Assembly (NCBI RefSeq): GCF_033446685.1
Contig: NZ_JAWQLY010000002.1
Location: 310,001-374,000 of the forward strand
Reading direction: 5' to 3'
DNA from: Modicisalibacter sp033446685
GTDB taxonomy: Bacteria; Pseudomonadota; Gammaproteobacteria; Pseudomonadales; Halomonadaceae
Length of the DNA: 64,000 bases
In this document: in pieces, positions 8,180 through 15,230 of the stretch
Layout: each line of letters starts with the position of its first letter
How positions within the stretch are numbered: position 1 is the stretch's first letter
Notes under the pieces: generated by a model
Seen by the model: only the letters and a program-made list of their open reading frames with translations
Databases searched by the model: none
What the model was told of the DNA's origin: nothing
Program-made: the position numbers and the translations under genes

Positions 8180-8778
8180 GGGCGGGCCTCGACGTTTTGG
8201 GTCAAGCCCGACGCATCAGCCGGTGCATCCCCGAACGGCTCGCGGGAGAAGATCCGCTCGACCAGCGGCACGAAGTAGTCCAGCGGTCGGGTCGGGTAGT
8301 CCGGGTCGAAGGCGCGCTGGTCCCACTCGTCGCAGAAGCGCACGGTGCGTGCGTAGGCCGGGTGGTCGCGGTAGGCCTCGCGGGCGTGGGGGTCCATGCC
8401 GTAGAAGGCGCGGTAGTGATAGCCCTGGAACAGCTCGTGGTGACGGATCATCCACACGTTGAGCGGGTCGATGTAGGGCTCGAGGATCGCCGCGGCGATC
8501 TCGGCGTGATTGGCCGGCGCCAGGTCGTCGCCGATGTCGTGGAGCAGCGCGCAGACCACGGTCTCCTCGTCGGCGCCGGCATCGAGCGCGCGGCTGGCGG
8601 TCTGCAGGCAGTGCGCGTAGCGGTCGATCGGATAGCCGTGGTTGTCGCCCTTCAGGCGCAGCAGGTGCTCGAGCACCCGGCGGCTGGCGTCGTTCTGGTA
8701 GATCTGGAAGTGCGCGTCGATGATCGCCCAGTCGTCGGCGGTGCTCTCGTCGAAGCGCGTAAAGCGGGCCTGGTCCAT
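8176..8778 (-). CDS. tmpB: HD-domain mixed-valent diiron oxygenase, TmpB/PhnZ-like
   Basis: 200 aa, myo-inositol-oxygenase-like HD fold. Candidate metal ligands appear in the PhnZ order: His in DRYAHCLQ, His-Asp in LLHDIGDD, His in ANHAEI, His in IRHHELFQGYHY and Asp in FCDEWDQ. Members of this family found in phosphonate operons include PhnZ, which cleaves 1-hydroxy-2-aminoethylphosphonate. TmpB cleaves 1-hydroxy-2-trimethylaminoethylphosphonate to glycine betaine and phosphate. The start (ATG 8778) shares one base with the stop of the TmpA-like gene (TAATG), and its end overlaps the AruI-like start. The tight pairing with a TmpA-like oxygenase favours the TmpB assignment; the specificity is inferred. 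Confidence 0.7.
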   Translation of the reverse strand: MDQARFTRFDESTADDWAIIDAHFQIYQNDASRRVLEHLLRLKGDNHGYPIDRYAHCLQTASRALDAGADEETVVCALLHDIGDDLAPANHAEIAAAILEPYIDPLNVWMIRHHELFQGYHYRAFYGMDPHAREAYRDHPAYARTVRFCDEWDQRAFDPDYPTRPLDYFVPLVERIFSREPFGDAPADASGLTQNVEARP

Positions 8779-9980
8779 TACGGCTGTCCTCCTTGGGCGC
8801 CGGCAAGCGTTTGATCGTCGGTGCCGGGCGCGTCGTCGTTGGCGCTGGCCGAACCGGCGAGCGCATGGCGCAGTACCTGGCGGCGGCTGGCGGTGCTGTC
8901 GCGATCGACATAGCCCTGACGCATGTGACGCACGCCGCCCTCGAGCTGATAGGCGGTGCGCCCGTGCAGCAGCCGATAGTTGTCCATGATCAGCATCTCG
9001 CCGGGGGCGAGCTTGAGATGCACGGTCAGCGCCGGGTCGGTGATCAGCGCGTGGAAGCGCTGACGTGCCGCGTAGTAGCGCTCCAGCGTCTCGGCCTCGT
9101 AGGCGGCGACGCGCTCTGTGCGGTTGGAGAAGCGCACCCGCGTCAGCCGGCCGTGACCGTCGAGTTCGATCAGCGGGCCTTCGCTCTCCAGCCGGGTGGT
9201 GGCGTCGACGTAGCGAAAGCCGGGCGCCAGCCGGGTCAGGCAATCGAACGCCGCCGGGTCCTCCTGCCTGAGCCGGCGGGCGGCCATGAAGCCGTCGACC
9301 AGCGTGCTGTCGCCGCCCTCGGCGGCGTTGCTCAAGCAGTGCAGCCAGATGTAGCCGGGGATCGGATCGCGGTAGGGGTTGTCGGTGTGCGGCTCGAGCC
9401 CGCGCTGGGTCATGGTCAGGTCGTAGGCGTTGGCCACCGACTTGACGTCGGCGATGCCACCCCAGTTGGTACGCCGCAGCGGGCCGATGCGGTCGATCAG
9501 CGCCTGCATGCCGTCCTCCTCGGTGGGCACGCCGGCGACGCGCACGAAGCCGTAGCGCTGCAGGTCCTCGAGTAGCGCCAGCAGAGCGCGGTCGTCGCCC
9601 AGGGCGGCGGCGAAATCGGCCTGGGGCAACGCGCTCAGGCCGGCGTCCCACAATTCGTGCTCGTCGCTGACCGTGCCGCGCGAAGCGTCCCGCGGCGGCC
9701 GATCCTCGGCGAGCAGCGCGGGCAGCGCGAAGGCGGTGCGGTGGCCGTCGCTGAACGCCAGGTGCAGCGTCTCGCCGTCGACGACGGCGGATTCGATGGC
9801 CAGGTCGAGCGGCAGCTGGGCGGCCTCGATCAGCCGTTGGCCGGTCTGGGTATCGAGGGTCTCGCTGTCCGGTGCGCGTTCGCGCAGCCACAGCGCGGCG
9901 AAGCGTCGTTCGAGTTCGGGACCGCTGAGCGTCAACTGACGGCCCTGGGCGTTGACGATGGCGTCGACGGAATTGGACAT
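8778..9980 (-). CDS. tmpA: Fe(II)/2-oxoglutarate oxygenase, TmpA-like (gamma-butyrobetaine-hydroxylase family)
   Basis: 400 aa. The N-terminal small domain (about residues 15-90) is followed by the TauD/BBOX double-stranded beta-helix. The facial triad is visible as H-x-D in EPHTDNPYRDPIPGY and a distal His in RLLHGRTAYQLEGG. The small domain of eukaryotic BBOX binds Zn through cysteines; here WLRERAPDSETLD has none. The sequence with HTDNPYRDP, directly upstream of and overlapping an HD-domain oxygenase, fits TmpA, which hydroxylates 2-trimethylaminoethylphosphonate. Hydroxylation of gamma-butyrobetaine or another betaine remains possible. It is the first gene of the leftward run and diverges from a GbdR-like regulator gene. 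Confidence 0.72.
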   Translation of the reverse strand: MSNSVDAIVNAQGRQLTLSGPELERRFAALWLRERAPDSETLDTQTGQRLIEAAQLPLDLAIESAVVDGETLHLAFSDGHRTAFALPALLAEDRPPRDASRGTVSDEHELWDAGLSALPQADFAAALGDDRALLALLEDLQRYGFVRVAGVPTEEDGMQALIDRIGPLRRTNWGGIADVKSVANAYDLTMTQRGLEPHTDNPYRDPIPGYIWLHCLSNAAEGGDSTLVDGFMAARRLRQEDPAAFDCLTRLAPGFRYVDATTRLESEGPLIELDGHGRLTRVRFSNRTERVAAYEAETLERYYAARQRFHALITDPALTVHLKLAPGEMLIMDNYRLLHGRTAYQLEGGVRHMRQGYVDRDSTASRRQVLRHALAGSASANDDAPGTDDQTLAGAQGGQP

Positions 9981-10098
9981 GGCGGCCGAACCTCCACGGC
10001 TGGCTGATCAAGGGAACCGGACACGAATCCGAAGCGCTGTCGACACCCGGCTGGGCGCGACCAAGTACTACCCTAGAGCCATGACGCCCCATGGATTT

Positions 10099-10130
10099 GC
10101 CTAAAATAGCCATATAATGGATTATTTTGG
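10099..10130. promoter_or_regulatory. Nested inverted repeat in the tmpA/regulator divergent region
   Basis: The 152-bp divergent intergenic region contains an AT-rich imperfect inverted repeat. Outer arms are CCTAAAATA and TATTTTGG, with an inner CCAT-ATA-ATGG. A TATAAT (10113-10118) lies within it, 14 nt before the regulator ATG. This is a plausible operator for the adjacent AraC/GlxA-type regulator and the leftward operon. No good -35 was found. Confidence 0.35.
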
Positions 10131-10132
10131 CC

Positions 10133-11158
10133 ATGAAGGAACTCGATTCGGCCCATTGGGCCCGGGCCTGGCCCTACCCGCGCCCCGACCAACCGCCGGT
10201 GGCGCGCCCCGGCGAAGCCGAGCACACCGTCAGCGTATGGCTGCTGCCCAAGTTCTCGATGTTGACGCTGTTCTGCCTGCTCGAGCCGCTGCGCGTCGCC
10301 AATCGCTTCGGACGCGCGCTGTTCGCCTGGCAACTGCTGTCCAGCGATGGCGAGGCGGTGGTCGCCAGCAACGGCGTGCGCATCGACGCCGACGGCGCGC
10401 TCGGCGAGGCGGGCGACTGCGAGATGCTGATGGCGATCTCCTCCTACCAGGCGGAGGCCACGGTGACCGCCGCCGACCGTGCGGTGCTGCGCCAGGTCGC
10501 CGCGCACGGCGGACGGGTCGGCGGGCTGGATACCGCGCCGTTCATTCTCGCCCGCGCCGGGCTGCTCGAGCACCAGCGCGTGGCCCTGCACTGGGAAAGC
10601 GTGCCGGCGTTTCGCGAGGAGTTCCCGCACATCGCGATCAGCCCGGCGCGCTTCGAATTCGCCGACCGGCGGCTGACCGGGTCCGGTGGCGCGGCGGGCA
10701 TCGACATGATGCTGCAGTGGATCGAGTCCGATTACGGCCCGGCGCTGGCCAACGCGGTGGGCCGCCAGTTGGTCCATCAGCGGGTCCCCGAGGAGGATGC
10801 GCTGCAGGGCCCCGGCCAGCAGCGACTCGATCGCTTGCCGCGCGCGGTGGTGCGGGCGCTGGCGATCATGGAGGCGCATCTCGGCCAGGCGCTGGCGATC
10901 CCCGAGATCTGCCGGCTGGTCGGCCAGTCGCAGCGCCAGCTGACGCGGCTGTTCGTCGGCCACTTCGGCGAGACGCCCAAGCAGTGCTACCTGGGCATGC
11001 GCCTCGACCTGGCGCGGCGGATTCTCGCCGACAGTCGCTGCCGGGTCACCGAGGCGGCGCTGGCCACCGGCTTTACCAACATGGCGCACTTCTCGCGGGC
11101 CTACCAGGCGCGTTTCGGCGAGCGCCCGAGCAGGACCGGGGAGCGCGGGATGCGGTGA
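10133..11158 (+). CDS. GlxA/GbdR-family transcriptional regulator (DJ-1/PfpI-like + AraC HTH)
   Basis: 341 aa from ATG 10133; an in-frame TTG at 10127 is less likely. Residues about 30-200 form a class-I amidotransferase-like sensory domain: VSVWLLPKFSMLTLFCLLEPLRVAN, then GGLDTAPFILARAGLL. The catalytic Cys of true PfpI enzymes is replaced by Asp-Thr, as is usual for regulators of the GbdR/CdhR/SouR group that sense betaine-like ligands. The C-terminal AraC domain has two HTHs (SQRQLTRLFVGHFGETPKQCY and VTEAALATGFTNMAHFSRAY). It diverges from the TmpA-like gene, so it is the likely activator of the leftward operon. The ligand is unknown. Confidence 0.85.
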   Translation: MKELDSAHWARAWPYPRPDQPPVARPGEAEHTVSVWLLPKFSMLTLFCLLEPLRVANRFGRALFAWQLLSSDGEAVVASNGVRIDADGALGEAGDCEMLMAISSYQAEATVTAADRAVLRQVAAHGGRVGGLDTAPFILARAGLLEHQRVALHWESVPAFREEFPHIAISPARFEFADRRLTGSGGAAGIDMMLQWIESDYGPALANAVGRQLVHQRVPEEDALQGPGQQRLDRLPRAVVRALAIMEAHLGQALAIPEICRLVGQSQRQLTRLFVGHFGETPKQCYLGMRLDLARRILADSRCRVTEAALATGFTNMAHFSRAYQARFGERPSRTGERGMR

Positions 11159-11319
11159 TCGGCGCCGGGTCGACAGCGCCGGCAACCACGCTACGACCAT
11201 CGATGAAGGCGGGTTTCGCCGCGCCGCGAAGCGGGTATGCTGTCGACTTGGCTAGCCTGCTCACTGTCGGCCTCGCCGATCCGCTCCGCTCCGACCCGAA
11301 CCGTTCAAGGTATCGCGCC

Positions 11320-12750
11320 ATGCCCGCTTCCGTTGCCGCCGAAGTTCCCCCCCTCCAACCGACCGTACCGCCGCGCCCCTCGGCGGACGCCATCGCCGCG
11401 CTGATCGCCGAGCTCGAGCCGTGGCTGGGCGAGCGCATCACCACGGCGCGGGGCATTCGCGACCAGCACGCCCACGACGAATCCTGGCATCGTCCGGCGG
11501 CGCCGGATGCGGTGTGCTTTCCGCACACCACCGAGGAGGTCGCGGCGGTGGTGCGCGCCTGCGCGGCGCATCGCGTGCCGCTGATTCCCTACGGCGTCGG
11601 TACCTCCGTCGAGGGCCAGGTGATCGCCGAGCATGGCGGGCTGAGCGTCGATCTCTCGGCGATGGACGCGGTCGTCGCGGTGCGCCCCGACGACATGGAC
11701 GCCACCGTGCAGCCCGGCGTGACGCGCACCCGGCTCAACGCACACCTGCGCGCCACGGGGCTGTTCTTCTCGGTGGACCCCGGCGCCGACGCCAGCCTGG
11801 GCGGCATGGCCTCGACCCGCGCCAGCGGCACCAACACCGTGCGCTACGGCACCATGCGTGAGAACGTGCTCTCGCTCACCGCGGTGATGGCGGACGGGCG
11901 GATCGTGCGCACCGGCACCCGGGCGCGCAAGTCGGCCGCGGGCTACGATCTGACCCATCTGCTGATCGGTGCCGAGGGCACGCTGGGCATCATCACCGAA
12001 CTCACCGTCAAGCTGCACGGCCTGCCCGAGGCGGTGTCGTCGGCGGTCGTCGCCTTCGACACGGTGGGCGACGCGGTGGCGGCGGTGATCGCCTCGATCC
12101 AGTACGGCCTGCCGCTGGCGCGCATCGAACTGCTGGATGCCCTGGCGATGGCCGCGGTCAATCGCTTTTCGCAGCTCGGCTACGCCGAGAAACCCACGCT
12201 GTTCCTGGAATTCCACGGCACGCATGCCGGGGTGAAGGAGCAGGCGGAAACGATGGCGGAACTATGCCAGGAGTTCGGCGGCAGCGACTTCGCCTGGGCG
12301 ACCCGCGAGGAGGAGCGTAGGAAGTTATGGCAGGCGCGCCACGACGCGGCCTATGCCGCCAAGCAGCTGCGCCCCGGCACGGAATTCCTGGCCACCGACA
12401 TCTGCGTGCCGATCTCGCGGCTGGCCGAGTGCATCGAGGCCACCCAGGCGGACGTGAAGGAGAGCGGCCTGGTCGCGCCGCTGCTGGGCCATGTCGGCGA
12501 TGGCAACTTCCACCTGGTGGTGATGGTCGACCGCGACGACGCGCAGGAAGTGGCGACGCTGGCGGCGTTCAACGAGCGGCTGGTCGAACGCGCGCTGGCG
12601 GCCGGCGGCACCTGCACCGGCGAACACGGCATCGGGCTGGGCAAGCGTCGCTACCTCGAGGCCGAGCATGGCGAGGGCCTGGCGGTGATGCGTACCATCA
12701 AGGCGGCGCTCGACCCGCTGGGGATCATGAACCCCGGCAAGCTGGTCTAG
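11320..12750 (+). CDS. FAD-linked D-2-hydroxyacid dehydrogenase (GlcD / D-lactate dehydrogenase family)
   Basis: 476 aa from ATG 11320; the frame is open further upstream only as a shadow of the regulator gene. It has an N-terminal PCMH-type FAD-binding domain (VPLIPYGVGTSVEGQV; DPGADASLGGMASTRASGTN; GAEGTLGIITELTVKLHG). The C-terminal FAD-oxidase domain has HVGDGNFHLVVMVD and CTGEHGIGLGKRRYL, both flavin/metal-site motifs. Eukaryotic-type D-lactate dehydrogenases, glycolate oxidase GlcD and D-2-hydroxyglutarate dehydrogenases share this architecture. There are no Fe-S cysteine motifs, and no GlcE/GlcF partners are adjacent. It starts 161 nt after the regulator and may be co-transcribed with it. 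D-lactate is the default guess for substrate. Confidence 0.85.
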   Translation: MPASVAAEVPPLQPTVPPRPSADAIAALIAELEPWLGERITTARGIRDQHAHDESWHRPAAPDAVCFPHTTEEVAAVVRACAAHRVPLIPYGVGTSVEGQVIAEHGGLSVDLSAMDAVVAVRPDDMDATVQPGVTRTRLNAHLRATGLFFSVDPGADASLGGMASTRASGTNTVRYGTMRENVLSLTAVMADGRIVRTGTRARKSAAGYDLTHLLIGAEGTLGIITELTVKLHGLPEAVSSAVVAFDTVGDAVAAVIASIQYGLPLARIELLDALAMAAVNRFSQLGYAEKPTLFLEFHGTHAGVKEQAETMAELCQEFGGSDFAWATREEERRKLWQARHDAAYAAKQLRPGTEFLATDICVPISRLAECIEATQADVKESGLVAPLLGHVGDGNFHLVVMVDRDDAQEVATLAAFNERLVERALAAGGTCTGEHGIGLGKRRYLEAEHGEGLAVMRTIKAALDPLGIMNPGKLV

Positions 12751-12769
12751 CCGCCGTGAGGGCATTTCC

Positions 12770-14032
12770 CTAGCCGGAGGTGTCCGCCCCGCCGTCCTGA
12801 CCCAGCGCCTCGACGCGGCGTTGCCGGGCGCTGCGCTTGAGCATGCGCAGGCGCGAGCGCACTTCGTCGCGCTCCAGGTAGCAGCCCTGCAGCCAGCGAT
12901 GGCCGGACGCGCCCTCGAAGGCATCGCGAGCATGCAGCAGGCGGCGGTTGTCGAAGATCACCAGATCGCCCGGGCGGTAATTGAAGCGCATCGCGAAGCG
13001 CGGTTCCCGCATCAGCCGCTGCAGCGCCATCAGCGCCTCGTAGGCCGGCTCGACCTCGTCGAACGGCGCCATCAACGGCCCGCGCAGGAAATCGGCGATG
13101 CGCACCTCGCTCAGGCGACCCTCGGCGTCGCACTGGATCATCGGGTTGAACCAGACGTAGTCGCTGGTGCGCGCGGTGTTGGCATAGCACCACTTGACCC
13201 GGGTCAGCGTGGCGAACGCCTCGGGGTTTCGTTCGCGCAGCGCCTCGGCCACCGCGAAGCCGTCCATCATCACCGCCTGGCCGCCCTCGACGCTGTTCTC
13301 CAGGCAGTGCAGCAGCTGCAGGCCCGGTTGGTACTCGCGGGTCGGAAGGTCGACGTGCGGCGGCAGGGCGATCGAGGTGTAGGCGTTGGAGTCGGGGTCG
13401 GGCTTGGCACGCACGTCGAACAGCGTGCCGAAGTTGGTCGGCCGCGGCGGGCCGATGCGCCGGGCGATGGCGTCCAGGCTGCCCGGTACGCTGGGCAGGT
13501 TGCGCAACCGCACCAGGCCGTGGCTGAGCACCGCGTCGAGCGCTTGCTCGAGCAGCGCCTCGGCGGCCTCGGCGTGTTCGTCCCGGTCCATCCACCCGGC
13601 GGCGTCGAGGCTCGGCGGGGCGTCGAGCTCGGCGGCGGTCCACACGCTGACCGCGACCAGCGGCGTGTCGAACGCCTCGGCATTGTCGTAGTCGTGGGCA
13701 CGCAGCCAGCCGGGGTGAAAGCGCAGCGTGCGCGCTTCGGGGGCGAAGGTGACGCTGAGCGCGCCGGCGTCGTCGAGCCAGGCCGCGGCGAGGGTCGGCC
13801 AGGCGGCGAGCCGCGACAGGTCGAGGATGCGCTCGCGGGTCGCCGGGTTGACGGTGGTCTCGTCGGCGGCGTTCTCGCGCAGCCAGACGGCGTGATAGCG
13901 GCTGACCCGGCCATCGGCCCAGGTCAGCTCGACCCGGTGGGCGTCGTGGTCGACCCGCGCAAGGCCGACCTCGATCGGCCAGGCATCGTAGTCCGGGGTC
14001 GGTGGCAGCGTCGGCTTGGCGGTCGTGGGCAT
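12770..14032 (-). CDS. Gamma-butyrobetaine-hydroxylase-like Fe(II)/2OG oxygenase
   Basis: 420 aa, with the same two-domain plan as the TmpA-like protein at 8778-9980 but clearly diverged. The metal triad is visible as H-x-D in PPHVDLPTREYQPG and the distal His in RRLLHARDAF. PPRPTNFGTLFDVRAK and VEGGQAVMMDGFAVAEALR are family blocks. Bacterial GBBH makes L-carnitine from gamma-butyrobetaine. The N-terminal domain (AVWLRENAADETTVNP) lacks the Zn-binding cysteines of classical BBOX. It converges on the FAD dehydrogenase gene (20 nt apart) and lies 129 nt downstream of a CdhR/GbdR-type regulator on the same strand, so carnitine-related metabolism is the best inference. Confidence 0.78.
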   Translation of the reverse strand: MPTTAKPTLPPTPDYDAWPIEVGLARVDHDAHRVELTWADGRVSRYHAVWLRENAADETTVNPATRERILDLSRLAAWPTLAAAWLDDAGALSVTFAPEARTLRFHPGWLRAHDYDNAEAFDTPLVAVSVWTAAELDAPPSLDAAGWMDRDEHAEAAEALLEQALDAVLSHGLVRLRNLPSVPGSLDAIARRIGPPRPTNFGTLFDVRAKPDPDSNAYTSIALPPHVDLPTREYQPGLQLLHCLENSVEGGQAVMMDGFAVAEALRERNPEAFATLTRVKWCYANTARTSDYVWFNPMIQCDAEGRLSEVRIADFLRGPLMAPFDEVEPAYEALMALQRLMREPRFAMRFNYRPGDLVIFDNRRLLHARDAFEGASGHRWLQGCYLERDEVRSRLRMLKRSARQRRVEALGQDGGADTSG

Positions 14033-14161
14033 GGCGGCGTCCCTGGTGAAATGTCGCCTTTCAGGATGCCGAGTCGTCGCCGCGGCGATTAGCCATCAGG
14101 CGACGGTCAGTTGTCACGAGTCGTCACCGGGGGCGTGGATTGCGGGTGGGCGGCACCTGCC

Positions 14162-15121
14162 TCATTGGCGGGCATCGCGCGGGCTCTCGGCGTAGCGCTG
14201 CCGATAGGCGCGCGAGAAGCTCGACGCCGAGGTGAAGCCGCAGGCCAGGCCGATGCCGAGGATGTCGTGGTCGGTTTCCAGCAGCAGCTGGCGGGCCCGC
14301 GTCAGGCGCAGCGTCAGGTAATGGTCGCGCGGGCGCACGCCCAGTTCGCGCTCGAACAGGCGCTGCAGCTGGCGCAGCGAGATGCCCACGCGGCGTGCCA
14401 CGTCGTTGATCGAAAGCGGCGTCTCGATATGCGCCTCCATCAGCGCCACGGCTTCGATCAGCACGTGCTTGTGGGTGCCGAGTCGCTGGGTCAGCGCCAT
14501 GCGCTGCTGGTCGTGGGGCGTGCGCATGTGGGCGTGAATCAGCTGCTCGGAGACCGCGGTGGCCAGCGTCTCGCCGTGGCGCCGGGCGATCAGGTCGAGC
14601 GACATGTCCATCGCCGCCGCGCCGCCGGCGCAGGAGAAGCCGCGCGGACCGAGCTCGAACAGCGCTTCGCGGGTCTCGATGTCGGGGAAGCGTTCGCGAA
14701 AGGCCGGCAGGCTTTCCCAGTGCAGGGTCACTCGCTGGCCGCGCAACAGCCCGGCGCTGGCCAGTACCACGCTGCCGGTATCGATGCCGCCGAGCACGCA
14801 GTCGCCGTTGGCCAGCCGGTTGAGCCAGCGGATCAGCGGCCGGGTCAGCGTCGCCTCGGGCTCGAAGCTGGCGCATACCGCCACGGTGGGCAGCGCCGGT
14901 ACGCTGGCGATGGATTCGTCGGCGAGCAGGGTCATGGCGTTGCTGGCGGTGATCGGCGCGCCGTCCTGACTGATCACCCGCCAGGCGAACAGCTCGCGTC
15001 CGGCGATGCGGTTGGCGATGCGCAGCGGCTCGACCGCCGAGAAGAACGCCATCATCGAGAAGCGCGGCATCAACAGAAAGCCGATGGGCTCGGGCAAGGG
15101 CCCGGTGTAGTCCAGACGCAT
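14162..15121 (-). CDS. GlxA/CdhR-family transcriptional regulator (DJ-1/PfpI-like + AraC HTH)
   Basis: 319 aa from ATG 15121; a longer form from 15190 would add 23 residues with no family similarity. The N-terminal GATase-1-like domain begins IGFLLMPRFSMMAFFSAVEPLR and has the nucleophile elbow as GGIDTGSVVLASAGLL (Asp-Thr instead of Cys). The C-terminal AraC HTH pair is RRVGISLRQLQRLFERELG and DILGIGLACGFTSASSFSRAY. It resembles CdhR/GbdR regulators of carnitine and betaine catabolism and sits just upstream of the GBBH-like gene in the same orientation. No Shine-Dalgarno is evident before either start. A purine-rich AAGAGGAGGAA lies just upstream but on the opposite strand. Confidence 0.82.
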   Translation of the reverse strand: MRLDYTGPLPEPIGFLLMPRFSMMAFFSAVEPLRIANRIAGRELFAWRVISQDGAPITASNAMTLLADESIASVPALPTVAVCASFEPEATLTRPLIRWLNRLANGDCVLGGIDTGSVVLASAGLLRGQRVTLHWESLPAFRERFPDIETREALFELGPRGFSCAGGAAAMDMSLDLIARRHGETLATAVSEQLIHAHMRTPHDQQRMALTQRLGTHKHVLIEAVALMEAHIETPLSINDVARRVGISLRQLQRLFERELGVRPRDHYLTLRLTRARQLLLETDHDILGIGLACGFTSASSFSRAYRQRYAESPRDARQ

Positions 15122-15153
15122 GGGTGGCTCGCCAAGAGGAGGAATAGCCCGAC

Positions 15154-15213
15154 GATGATAGGCGATCGCACGCGGCGTTGCAGACGGCAATGGTTCAGTG
15201 CGCGACCGATATA
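15154..15213 (+). CDS. Possible 19-codon leader ORF upstream of the cyclase gene
   Basis: A short ORF (ATG 15154, TAG 15211-15213) has an unusually good Shine-Dalgarno, GAGGAGGAA at 15136-15144, nine bases upstream. The peptide is rich in Arg (MIGDRTRRCRRQ...). The downstream diguanylate cyclase has no visible Shine-Dalgarno of its own, so translational coupling is conceivable. Nothing in the peptide is recognisable, and the site may be chance. Confidence 0.25.
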
Positions 15214-15230
15214 GCCGATACTATGACTAC

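Noticed and set aside
6695..8278. 527-codon plus-strand open frame opposite the AruI-like gene
   Set aside because: Low-complexity Gly/Arg/Gln/His composition typical of antisense to GC-rich coding DNA; the minus strand has clear ThDP motifs.
12821..14092. 423-codon plus-strand frame opposite the BBOX-like gene
   Set aside because: Shadow frame with Ala/Gly/Arg/Gln bias and no motif; the reverse strand has the HxD...H triad.
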